Origin: Tamlana sp038148895
GTDB lineage: Bacteria > Bacteroidota > Bacteroidia > Flavobacteriales > Flavobacteriaceae
Assembly (NCBI GenBank): GCA_038148895.1
Contig: JBBVGQ010000004.1
DNA length: 64,000 nucleotides
Direction: 5' to 3' (one strand)
Part shown: positions 8,271-16,444 of the stretch, piece by piece
How positions within the stretch are numbered: the stretch's first letter is position 1
Layout: every line of letters starts with the position of its first letter
Notes under the pieces: model-generated
Told to the model about the DNA's origin: nothing
What the model saw: the letters and a program-made list of their open reading frames with translations, nothing else
Databases searched by the model: none
Position numbers and translations under genes: made by a program

Positions 8271-10196
8271 TTATTGTTTTACCTCAACAATCGATAAATT
8301 ATCGTACTTAACAAGGTAAACGGTATCGTTAAAGTAACCACCCAAAAGTTGCTTTTTGTACGCAAATTTATTTTCGACGTATTCCGTTAACGGTGCATTT
8401 TTAACCGACATATACAAATCGTCAGAAGACACTAAACGCAGAACGACATCCATGGTTAAATCGAATCCCTTAACGGCCTTGTTGTTGGGGGTTATATTAT
8501 ACATTTGGTTATATTTCTTGATGAAAACTTTGTGCTGGTTTTCGTCGTAATCTTTTGATGCCGTAGCAAAATGAAACTGCAATTTTGATAAATACGTGTT
8601 GTTTACTTGCTCGCCCTCAAAAGCTCCGTTAGCATGGGTGGTCACCAAAACAATCTCTCTGGCCTCTTCTTCCTCCGTTTTTTCTTTTCTGATTAAAGAT
8701 GCCAAAACACTGGTTACATTTGATACAAAACCCGCATTTTCGGTTTCCAAAAACACAATGTTTTTTCCTGGTTTTAATGCGTTTTCAATATCTTCTCGCG
8801 TCACAAAAAACTCATCCTTACCATCTTTATTTTTTCGGGACAAAACCTGTTTCGCACGTCCAAATTCACGTTTTAATTCGTTTGAAACTTCTACATTTTT
8901 AGAATCATATACAATCAAAATGTTAGCTGCCGAAGTATCTGTCTTTACAAAATTTACAATCTTGGTTTTCAACAAGTCGTCTGATGGCCTTGACTGAAAT
9001 ACATTATCATATAATTTTAAATTGGTACCAATTGGTGAAAAAATTGGTGTATTATACGCTCTCAATTCTGAAGCCGCTTGTTCAAAATTCCTTGAAGTAA
9101 GTGGACCTATAACGGCATCAACATCTTCAAAATTATTTCCCTTTATAATTCTTGAAACCTCGCTTACTTCGTTTTTGGTATCGTAAACATCAACTTTTAA
9201 TGAAATGCCGAGTTTTTTAAGAGAATCGACGGCCATTAAAACTCCTGAATGAAAGTCTAAAGAGGTATCTAAATAAGGATCATTTTTTATGCTTCTTTTA
9301 GTATCGGCAACCGAATCGAACCCTACTCGGTTTAACCTAAAAGGCAGCATAATGGCAATGCGCTTGGTTTTGAAATCTGAAATACTGTCAATTAAATTAA
9401 CCTTATCATCCATTGATATCTGGCCAACGCCACTAGCAAGCGGAATTTTTAAAATCATACCGTCTTTTAAACCGCTTTCCTTTAATCCTGGATTCAGCAC
9501 TTCAATTTCATCCTGCTCCAGACCTAATTTGAGCTTTAAACGATAAAAACCTTCTTTTGGCAAAACTTTGTAGTAACTGTATTTTTCATCTACCTCATTT
9601 TGGTCTTCGGTATCTAAATTAGGCACGTTTATAACTTCACCCACTTTTAAAACTTCGGGCATATCTGGATTCAGCGCTTCTAATTCTTGCACTGAAATTC
9701 CAAATTTGTACGCTATGCGCCATTTTCCTTCTTGAGGTAAAACTGTATAAGGTTTCGTAGTTTTTACCTCCTCAACGGTTTCGGTTATTTTGTAAATGGG
9801 TATTTGAATTTTATCCCCCTTTTTTAAGGTATTGGAATATAAAAACTTGTTATACTTTTTAATGTCATCTTCAGAAACATCATATTCTTTGGACAGGCTG
9901 TATAAAGTTTCCTTGCGTTTTGTTTTATGTTCCCTAAACCCTTGTAAGTCCTTTGTAACGGTAACTTTTGGTTTTTGCGCTTTTGAAATGGGAATAATTA
10001 GTATGGTATTAGGTTTAAGTCCATTTTTAGCATCCGGATTTAAGGAGTAAATATCAAAAGGAGTTACATAATACTTTAAAGATATTTCTTCTATGGTTTC
10101 ACCCTCTTTTACCTTATGTGTGCTGAAATTTTGTGCATTTAAGGAAGTTAAACTAAACGCCAGAAACAGGACTATTACTAATAAAAATTTATTCAT
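8271..10196 (-). CDS. secreted LysM protein with periplasmic-binding (PBP1) domain
   Basis: The start is ATG 10196, which places a normal signal peptide (MNKFLLVIVLFLAFSLTSLNAQ) first. Four LysM-like modules follow at about residues 25-66, 80-128, 147-188 and 205-252 (for example HKVKEGETIEEISLKYYVTP). After these comes a receptor-type ligand-binding domain from about residue 275 (RIAIMLPFRLNRVGFDS, DAVIGPLTSRNFEQA). The LysM modules would bind peptidoglycan. The second half resembles LivJ/LpoA-like binding proteins, so a role in cell-wall synthesis control is conceivable but unproven. It sits just downstream of guaA. Confidence 0.85.
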   Translation of the reverse strand: MNKFLLVIVLFLAFSLTSLNAQNFSTHKVKEGETIEEISLKYYVTPFDIYSLNPDAKNGLKPNTILIIPISKAQKPKVTVTKDLQGFREHKTKRKETLYSLSKEYDVSEDDIKKYNKFLYSNTLKKGDKIQIPIYKITETVEEVKTTKPYTVLPQEGKWRIAYKFGISVQELEALNPDMPEVLKVGEVINVPNLDTEDQNEVDEKYSYYKVLPKEGFYRLKLKLGLEQDEIEVLNPGLKESGLKDGMILKIPLASGVGQISMDDKVNLIDSISDFKTKRIAIMLPFRLNRVGFDSVADTKRSIKNDPYLDTSLDFHSGVLMAVDSLKKLGISLKVDVYDTKNEVSEVSRIIKGNNFEDVDAVIGPLTSRNFEQAASELRAYNTPIFSPIGTNLKLYDNVFQSRPSDDLLKTKIVNFVKTDTSAANILIVYDSKNVEVSNELKREFGRAKQVLSRKNKDGKDEFFVTREDIENALKPGKNIVFLETENAGFVSNVTSVLASLIRKEKTEEEEAREIVLVTTHANGAFEGEQVNNTYLSKLQFHFATASKDYDENQHKVFIKKYNQMYNITPNNKAVKGFDLTMDVVLRLVSSDDLYMSVKNAPLTEYVENKFAYKKQLLGGYFNDTVYLVKYDNLSIVEVKQ

Positions 10197-10335
10197 TTGG
10201 TTCAAAATAAAACATAAATATAACAAACGCCGCACAATTCATATATACGTTGCCTGATACTTAATGGATGATTTAATTTCATTAACAAGGCAATCATATA
10301 ATGTGCCAAAAACTATTTTTGGGCTTTAAAATTGT

Positions 10336-11871
10336 TTATTCCCACTCAATAGTTGCCGGTGGCTTGGAGCTAATATCGTACACTACTCTATTAACGCCTT
10401 TTACCTTATTTATTATATCGTTTGATGTTTTTTGAAGGAATTCGTAAGGCAAATTCACCCAATCGGCAGTCATTCCATCGGTGCTTTCAACGGCTCTTAA
10501 CGCCACACACTTTTCATAAGTACGTTCATCACCCATAACGCCAACACTATTAACAGGCAATAACATAGCAGCAGCTTGCCAAACTTTATCGTATAGCCCC
10601 CATTCCTTTAAACCATTGATAAAAATGAAATCTACTTCCTGTAAAATACGGACTTTCTCTGCAGTAATATCACCTAAAATCCTTATGCCCAATCCAGGAC
10701 CAGGGAACGGATGGCGTCCCAAAAGTTCTGGGTCGATACCTAAGGTAGCACCTACACGCCTTACCTCATCTTTAAAAATTGAACGAAGCGGCTCTACTAT
10801 TTTCAATTTCATAAAATCTGGCAAACCACCAACATTATGGTGACTTTTTATGGTAGCGGAAGGTCCACCAGTAGCAGAAACACTCTCAATAACATCAGGA
10901 TAAATGGTTCCCTGGGCCAACCATTCTACATCTTGCAGTTTGTGGGCTTCATCATCAAAAACCTCAATGAACGCATTACCAATGGCCTTGCGTTTTTTCT
11001 CAGGATCTTCCAACCCTTTTAGCGCATCTAGAAAACGCTGTGAAGCATCAACTCCTTTAACGTTAAGCCCCATGCCTTTATATTGGTTCAATACGTTTTC
11101 AAATTCATTTTTTCGAAGCAAACCGTTGTTTACGAAAATACAGTAAAGATTATCGCCAATAGCTTTATTTAGAAGAACGGCAGCAACTGTAGAATCTACA
11201 CCACCGGAAAGACCAAGAACCACTTTGCCATCTCCAACTTTATTCTGTATGGCCTCAACGGTCTCTTCAACAAAAGATTGTGGTGTCCAGTCTTGATGTA
11301 AGCCCGCAATGCTGACTAAAAAATTCTCCAATAATTGTTTACCGTCTGTTGTGTGGTAAACCTCTGGGTGAAATTGAATGGCATAAGTTTCTTCACCGTC
11401 AATTCTATATGCCGCATTTTGAACATCATGCGTACTGGCAATTAAAACGCCATTTTTCGGTAGCTTTTTTATAGTATCGCTATGGCTCATCCAAACTTGA
11501 CTTCCGGTGTGAATATGAGCGAAAAAAGGCTCATTCCCTTTAATGAAGGATAAATTTGCTCGACCGTACTCACGTGTGTTTGACGGAGCTACTTCTCCAC
11601 CTGAAAAATGCGCTAAATATTGTGCCCCATAGCAAACCGCCAACAAAGGTTTTTTTCCTCTAATATTGCTTAAATCTGGATGCAGGGCATCTTCACCTCT
11701 TACAGAATTTGGACTACCCGAAAGAATAACCGCCTTGTAATCTTCAATTTGCTCTGGAATTTTGTTGAATGGATGTATTTCGGAATAAATATTGAGCTCT
11801 CTAACTCTGCGTGCAATAAGTTGTGTGTATTGCGATCCGAAGTCTAAAATAAGTACCTTATCATGTTGCAT
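10336..11871 (-). CDS. guaA: GMP synthase (glutamine-hydrolysing)
   Basis: Converts XMP to GMP with glutamine and ATP, the last step of GMP synthesis. The class I glutamine amidotransferase domain (about residues 1-195) carries the catalytic Cys in LLAVCYGAQY and the His/Glu pair in FHPEVYHT. The ATP pyrophosphatase domain follows with the PP-loop LGLSGGVDSTVAAV, and the C-terminal dimerisation domain ends IEWE. Start ATG 11871 (MQHDKVLILDFGSQYTQ) matches the family N-terminus better than the upstream TTG. The full length is about 511 residues. guaB of the same pathway is at 56705-58177. Confidence 0.97.
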   Translation of the reverse strand: MQHDKVLILDFGSQYTQLIARRVRELNIYSEIHPFNKIPEQIEDYKAVILSGSPNSVRGEDALHPDLSNIRGKKPLLAVCYGAQYLAHFSGGEVAPSNTREYGRANLSFIKGNEPFFAHIHTGSQVWMSHSDTIKKLPKNGVLIASTHDVQNAAYRIDGEETYAIQFHPEVYHTTDGKQLLENFLVSIAGLHQDWTPQSFVEETVEAIQNKVGDGKVVLGLSGGVDSTVAAVLLNKAIGDNLYCIFVNNGLLRKNEFENVLNQYKGMGLNVKGVDASQRFLDALKGLEDPEKKRKAIGNAFIEVFDDEAHKLQDVEWLAQGTIYPDVIESVSATGGPSATIKSHHNVGGLPDFMKLKIVEPLRSIFKDEVRRVGATLGIDPELLGRHPFPGPGLGIRILGDITAEKVRILQEVDFIFINGLKEWGLYDKVWQAAAMLLPVNSVGVMGDERTYEKCVALRAVESTDGMTADWVNLPYEFLQKTSNDIINKVKGVNRVVYDISSKPPATIEWE

Positions 11872-11951
11872 GCGCAAAAATAGGAATTGATTTTTTATTG
11901 AAGCATTCGGAATTGCAATTTTTCAGGTATTTTTTTCAACAAGACTATCAA

Positions 11952-13322
11952 CTATTTCATGGATTCCAAAATAGCCTTGATATCCTGCTTTGTGGTATCT
12001 GGGTTTATAAAACAGAAGCGAGATACTGTTTCAAAACCACCGGCTGTTTTCCATTTTGTGGGTGTTACCAAGGCAAATCCTTTTTTATGGTTTTCATAGG
12101 TCCAATGTGTATAGTCTTCAGGTTTCCAGCCTATCCTTCTATATAAAACACAAGATAGGCTTGGCTCTCTTACCAACTCAACATGAGGCATATCATCAAT
12201 TAATTTTCCTGCAATTTGGGTTAATTCAATGCCTCGCTCTACGGCTTGTTTGTATTTATCTGTGCCATGCATAGCCAAAGAAAACCACAAAGGCAGCCCT
12301 CTAACACGCCGTGTTAACTGTATTTGATAATCGGTTGGGTTGAAACCATGCGCCCCTTCGTCTTTAAAAATATCTAAATAAGATCCTTCCTGTGAATGTG
12401 CCTCTTTGGCAAGTTCTGGTTTTTTATAGATTACAGCACCACAATCGTATGGTGAAAACATCCATTTATGAGGGTCTATAGTGATGCTATCAGCTCGCTC
12501 TATACCGTTGAACAAGTGTCTTACGGAATCGGCAATCAAGGCTCCTCCCCCATACGCAGCATCAACATGAAACCATAACTTTTCTTTTTCACAAACCTCA
12601 GCAATACCTGTTAAATCATCAATGATACCGGCATTGGTTGTTCCACCTGTGGCCACCACTGCAAAAAGACGCTTTCTTTGATGAAAGGTTAACCCATTAA
12701 TCGTTTTTCGTAAATCATCGCCAGTTAGTTTTTCCTCACTTTCTACCAATAAAATATCCACATCGGCAACCTTAGCCATAGCTTTTATGGAAGAATGCGC
12801 CCCAATGGATGTTATAATCAAACCTTTTTCTCTTTTGTAAGTATCGTCTTTTCTCCAATACTCGCGTGCGGTAACTATGGCGGATAAATTGGCCGCAGTG
12901 CCGCCACTCGTAAAAACACCAAAAGCGCCTTCTGGCAAGCCCGTTAAGGAAACAATCCAGCGCATGGCTTCATTTTCACAAAAAATACCTCCTGCGCCCT
13001 CCATCCAATAGGCACCATGAATACTGGATGCCGAGGTTACCAAATCGAACATGATTGCAGCACGTGTTGGAGATGCAGGCACAAAAGCCAAGTGCCTGGG
13101 GTGATCAATAGATACCGTGGCTTTCATTAAATATTTTTTCCAGAGTTTAAAGGCAACTTCTCCCCCAATACCGTCTTTGGTAACCGTTTCACCAACCAAC
13201 GCTTTTAGTTCTTCCTCCTTTTGAGGCTTGCCAATTTTAGTATTTGTTGCTGTGAGACGATCGATGGTATATTTCATAACATCCAAGGTCATCTCTACTA
13301 ACTCGATATCTATTTTATGCAT
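11952..13322 (-). CDS. PLP-dependent group II (aromatic-L-amino-acid-type) decarboxylase
   Basis: A 456-residue pyridoxal-phosphate enzyme of the DDC/GAD/HDC family. The PLP-binding lysine is in DSITIDPHKWMFSPYDCG (Lys near residue 286). Other family signatures are GGTAANLSAIVTAR, HSSIKAMAKV and WFHVDAAYGGGAL. The N-terminus HLAFVPASPTRAAIMFDL matches aromatic amino acid decarboxylases. Substrate choice among Phe/Tyr/Trp/DOPA or others cannot be read off. The gene is divergent from the TPR regulator at 13461, sharing a 138-bp intergenic region. Confidence 0.9.
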   Translation of the reverse strand: MHKIDIELVEMTLDVMKYTIDRLTATNTKIGKPQKEEELKALVGETVTKDGIGGEVAFKLWKKYLMKATVSIDHPRHLAFVPASPTRAAIMFDLVTSASSIHGAYWMEGAGGIFCENEAMRWIVSLTGLPEGAFGVFTSGGTAANLSAIVTAREYWRKDDTYKREKGLIITSIGAHSSIKAMAKVADVDILLVESEEKLTGDDLRKTINGLTFHQRKRLFAVVATGGTTNAGIIDDLTGIAEVCEKEKLWFHVDAAYGGGALIADSVRHLFNGIERADSITIDPHKWMFSPYDCGAVIYKKPELAKEAHSQEGSYLDIFKDEGAHGFNPTDYQIQLTRRVRGLPLWFSLAMHGTDKYKQAVERGIELTQIAGKLIDDMPHVELVREPSLSCVLYRRIGWKPEDYTHWTYENHKKGFALVTPTKWKTAGGFETVSRFCFINPDTTKQDIKAILESMK

Positions 13323-13460
13323 GTTTTTTTTATGTATGGACTTCTAATGTCAAAGTTAGAATATTCAAATCCAAAATGCTAAATCTAACCCAAATTATGG
13401 TCGTTTTGTATTAGACAAAATAAAAGGGTATTTTTATAAAACACTAACCCTGCCTATTAC

Positions 13461-15320
13461 GTGAAGAAATTCATTTTGATATTGTCATTCATTCCACTAT
13501 TAATTGTGGCCCAACAGAACAAAAAGATTGATAGCCTTTTGAATATATATAATCGTTTAACCAATGGCATTGACAAAGTGAACACTATGGAAAATTTGTT
13601 CCATCATTATAAATACTCTGATAAACCAAAGGCTTTACATTATGCCAATGAGGCTGTAACCCTTTCAAAACAAATTAAGTACACAAAGGGTGAAGGCTTG
13701 GGATATACTAATCTTGGATATTTTTACCGATTGGAGAAACAACCTGATTCGGCAAGGCATTATTTTAACAAGGCCATGATGACCTTAAAAGACTCCGAAA
13801 ACAAAAGAAGCTTATGGCATGCCACCCACGAATTTTCTGTTTATGAAACCATACAAGGCAACTTTAAAAAAGCTTTGGAATTAGCCGATAAAGCAGAAAA
13901 CATCGCAAAAGAATTAAAAAATGGCAGCTTGATTATGGAAAATGCCAGGAGAAAAGCCACGATTTATTTAGATCAAGGCGACTACAAAATGGCCATAACC
14001 GAAACGCTTCGCGCTTCAAAAATATCGGATACTTTAACACCCTACGACCCTGAAAAAAAAGCAATGGTTTTGGCTTACTTGGCTCGGATTGATATTTTAC
14101 GCGGAAATTACGCTGACGCTCTAAAGCCCCTAAATGACGTACTCACCATTTACACCGATGCGGGAAACAAGCATTGGCAGGCTACCATTCTTATGGAAAT
14201 AGGCAATCTTTATTGGTATATGGATGAATTGGACAAGGCATTAATCAACTATCAAAAAAGCTTGGAGATTAGTTATGAAATGAATAGGGTTCCTTTTATT
14301 TCCATGAATTTATCCAATATTGGGCTGATTCATTTAGGCAATAAAAACTACGATTTAGCCTTAAAAAATCTTTTGGAATCTGAAAGACTGGACAGTACCA
14401 GAGGCTCTACAAATAATAGAATCATAGGTTTAAATAACATCGCCACAGCTTATTTCGGCAAAAAGAATTATGCACAAGCCATACAATACCACAGTAAGGC
14501 TATTGCTTTGGCAGACTCAATAAAATCCGTAGATATTCTAAGAGATGGTTATAATGGCCGATCGAAGGCCTATGAAAAAACAGGGAATTATATCAAAGCG
14601 CTTGAAGACCAAAGGTTGTTCCAAAAAATTAATGACAGCGTGTTTAACACCACCAAGGCCAAACAAATTGACGAACTAAAAACTCAATACGAAACTGAAA
14701 AAAAAGAACAGCAAATAGTTTTACAGGAAAATGAAATTGAAATTTTGGAAAAGGAAGCCAAAATCAGCAATCTTCAAAAAATTCTTTTGGGTGGTGGCTT
14801 AACTTTGGCCCTAGTGGTTATCAGCTTTGGTTTTTATGGTTACAGGCAAAAAATAAAGCGAAATAAAGTTGAAAAAGAAAAATTAGATGCCGAATTGGCA
14901 TTTAAAAAGAAAGAGCTCACCACACACGCACTACATTTGGCAAAAAAGAACGAAGTTTTAGAAAACCTAAAACAGCAAGTTAAAGCGTTAAAAACATCAG
15001 GAAAGGAAACCAAGGGATACCAACTGCTTATTAAAACCATAAATTTTGATCAGCAAGACGACAAAAATTGGGAAAACTTTACACAGTATTTTGAGCAGGT
15101 TCATAAAAACTTTAGTAAAAATGTAAAGAACAAATACCCTGAGGTTACTAAAAACGAGCTTCGGTTTATGGCTCTTTTAAAAATGAATATGTCTTCAAAA
15201 GAAATCGCAACCATATTAAACATATCTACTGATGGTGTTAAAAAAGCGAGACAGCGCTTGCGAAAAAAAATGGATTTAACGCCGCAAGATTCTCTTGAAC
15301 ATGCGGTTTTAGCCATTTAA
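13461..15320 (+). CDS. membrane-anchored TPR regulator with C-terminal LuxR-type HTH (copy 1)
   Basis: A 619-residue one-component regulator, GTG start. It has an N-terminal signal peptide (MKKFILILSFIPLLIVAQQ), about eight TPR helices pairs (residues 40-400, periplasmic), a coiled coil, one transmembrane helix (about 443-465, LLGGGLTLALVVISFGFYG), another charged helical linker, and a cytoplasmic helix-turn-helix (about 575-605, SSKEIATILNISTDGVKKA). This family is common in Bacteroidetes; it would sense an envelope signal through the TPRs and bind DNA inside the cell. It is a paralogue of the protein at 16445. The lipoprotein pair 15546-16294 directly downstream is a likely target, given the operator-like repeats at 15373. 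Confidence 0.88.
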   Translation: MKKFILILSFIPLLIVAQQNKKIDSLLNIYNRLTNGIDKVNTMENLFHHYKYSDKPKALHYANEAVTLSKQIKYTKGEGLGYTNLGYFYRLEKQPDSARHYFNKAMMTLKDSENKRSLWHATHEFSVYETIQGNFKKALELADKAENIAKELKNGSLIMENARRKATIYLDQGDYKMAITETLRASKISDTLTPYDPEKKAMVLAYLARIDILRGNYADALKPLNDVLTIYTDAGNKHWQATILMEIGNLYWYMDELDKALINYQKSLEISYEMNRVPFISMNLSNIGLIHLGNKNYDLALKNLLESERLDSTRGSTNNRIIGLNNIATAYFGKKNYAQAIQYHSKAIALADSIKSVDILRDGYNGRSKAYEKTGNYIKALEDQRLFQKINDSVFNTTKAKQIDELKTQYETEKKEQQIVLQENEIEILEKEAKISNLQKILLGGGLTLALVVISFGFYGYRQKIKRNKVEKEKLDAELAFKKKELTTHALHLAKKNEVLENLKQQVKALKTSGKETKGYQLLIKTINFDQQDDKNWENFTQYFEQVHKNFSKNVKNKYPEVTKNELRFMALLKMNMSSKEIATILNISTDGVKKARQRLRKKMDLTPQDSLEHAVLAI

Positions 15321-15372
15321 ACCATTATACAAAAACCTAAAAAACCCCTTTTAAATGCTGACTTTAAAAGGC

Positions 15373-15391
15373 GTACCCCCTTTGTACCCCC
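15373..15391 (+). promoter_or_regulatory. 11-bp phased direct repeat, putative operator (copy 1)
   Basis: GTACCCCC at 15373-15380 and again at 15384-15391 are direct repeats with an exact 11-bp period, one DNA helical turn. The proximal half-site begins 38 bp before the -7 box at 15422. The equivalent region of copy 2 has the same geometry with a different half-site. Confidence 0.7.
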
Positions 15392-15421
15392 TCTAAATTT
15401 TTAATACCTAGATTACCGTTT

Positions 15422-15429
15422 TAAGTTTG
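15422..15429 (+). promoter_or_regulatory. -7 box of the lipoprotein promoter (copy 1)
   Basis: TAAGTTTG fits the Bacteroidetes TAnnTTTG -7 consensus exactly. No TTG is found at the -33 position, as expected for a promoter that needs an activator. Start of transcription would be a few nt further on, leaving a leader of roughly 110 nt. Confidence 0.65.
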
Positions 15430-15453
15430 TGTTGTCATTAAGTTGGCAAACAA

Positions 15454-15537
15454 GTTTTGTGGAGTCTTGCACTGGTTAAGGCTGCAGACTAAACCAGCAG
15501 CAAGCAACTCCTCAAACTAAATATTAATCCACAAAAC
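15454..15537 (+). promoter_or_regulatory. structured 5' leader of lipoprotein gene (copy 1)
   Basis: Outer stem GTTTTGTGG (15454-15462) pairs perfectly with CCACAAAAC (15529-15537). Inside is a hairpin with CTTGC (15466-15470) and CTGGTT (15472-15477) pairing with AACCAG (15492-15497) and GCAAG (15500-15504), loop containing CTGCAG. The leader ends exactly 8 nt before ATG 15546. The same structure is present at 18434-18514. No T-tract, so it is not a plain terminator; a cis-acting RNA element is inferred. Confidence 0.65.
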
Positions 15538-15545
15538 AACACATC

Positions 15546-15911
15546 ATGAAAACTCTTTTAAGATTAAAATTTATCGTATTGATTCTGGCATTCAATCTAT
15601 CGTGTAGTACAGAAGAAGGATGCGCCAAAGACAATACTGGAACTGTCATTATTGAAAACAGCAATGCACAATACAGTCTTCATTTTTACAAAACCGCTCC
15701 AAAAGCCAGCAATTCAATCGCAGATTTGGTTGTTGAACCCCAATCTAAGGGCAGTATTAGCATCCCCGCTGGAAGTTACACAAGTGTTATTAAGTTATAT
15801 ACCGGAGGCTGTAATCCAGATAATAATAGATGTTGGGTGTCATGGCAATCTCTGGACAACTCAAAAGAACTCGACCTTTCAAGTTGTGAAGACCTAAACC
15901 TGAGCTATTAA
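15546..15911 (+). CDS. small Cys-containing lipoprotein (copy 1)
   Basis: A 121-residue predicted lipoprotein of unknown function. The signal peptide ends with lipobox NLSC (lipid Cys at about residue 20), followed by STEEGC. The mature part has an immunoglobulin-like or beta-rich look (TGTVIIENSNAQYSLHFYK, then GSYTSVIKLYTGGC) and a set of conserved cysteines (GC, GGC, RCW, SCED) that could form disulphides. It is about 70 percent identical, by eye, to the protein at 18523, with the region from CSTEEGCAKDNTGTVIIEN nearly unchanged. It follows a TPR/LuxR regulator gene and has a special leader. No homology to a named family was recognised. Confidence 0.8.
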   Translation: MKTLLRLKFIVLILAFNLSCSTEEGCAKDNTGTVIIENSNAQYSLHFYKTAPKASNSIADLVVEPQSKGSISIPAGSYTSVIKLYTGGCNPDNNRCWVSWQSLDNSKELDLSSCEDLNLSY

Positions 15912-15940
15912 GATTATACGGTAACTAAAAAATCCACAAA

Positions 15941-16294
15941 ATGAAAATCCAGATAAAACCCTTTATAATCATTTTTGTTGCCCTTATAATGACCTCATGT
16001 ATTTCAACAAAAAATTATGCTAACCGTGTAAATACTTGGAGGGGTCACGACATTAATAGTCTTATTAGCTCTTGGGGCCCACCAAGTGATATTTATGAGA
16101 TGCCCAACGGCAACAAAATGTACAGCTACTTATACGTCAATAATTCTTTGGTTACCACAAAATACAATGAATGGCTTAATGAAACCTATCAAACGTCTTC
16201 GCAATCTTATTGCCAAACTTCATTTACAGCTAATGAAAATGATGTTATTGTTAGTACTACGTTTAAAGGAACTGCCTGCTATTCCTTTAAATAG
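15941..16294 (+). CDS. small lipoprotein with BamE/SmpA-like pattern
   Basis: A 117-residue predicted lipoprotein (lipobox LIMTSC, Cys at about residue 20). The pattern W-x-G-x5-LISSWGPPSDIYEMPNGNKMYSY resembles the small SmpA/OmlA (BamE-like) fold, in which a conserved WG-P loop is typical. This similarity is by eye and the function is unknown. It is 29 nt after the lipoprotein at 15546 and is likely co-transcribed. The second cassette has a different gene at the same position, so this slot is variable. Confidence 0.7.
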   Translation: MKIQIKPFIIIFVALIMTSCISTKNYANRVNTWRGHDINSLISSWGPPSDIYEMPNGNKMYSYLYVNNSLVTTKYNEWLNETYQTSSQSYCQTSFTANENDVIVSTTFKGTACYSFK

Positions 16295-16327
16295 CAAAAC
16301 TTGTAGCACACATTTTACCCAATATAG

Positions 16328-16358
16328 AAAGTAAACCTCGTCAGGTTTACTTTCGTAT
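16328..16358 (+). terminator. terminator-like hairpin closing cassette 1
   Basis: AAAGTAAACCT (16328-16338) and AGGTTTACTTT (16343-16353) form a perfect 11-bp stem with a 4-nt loop. The following CGTATTTTT is T-rich but not a clean T-run, so termination is likely rather than certain. Confidence 0.65.
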
Positions 16359-16444
16359 TTTTAAAGCGAACTAAATGCAAAGCCTAATAAGTTGATTTGC
16401 ACCACTGAAATTATTACTTTTATTGAAACTTGTCAATTAAAAGT

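Noticed and set aside
10861..10870. GTCCAC inside guaA and single GTCCAC elsewhere in coding sequence
   Set aside because: Isolated single copies within genes without an 11-bp partner are expected by chance.
15454..15537. Leader hairpin as a rho-independent terminator or retron-like RNA
   Set aside because: No T-tract follows the stem, and no reverse transcriptase gene is near; the fixed 8-nt distance to the ATG fits a translation-linked element better.
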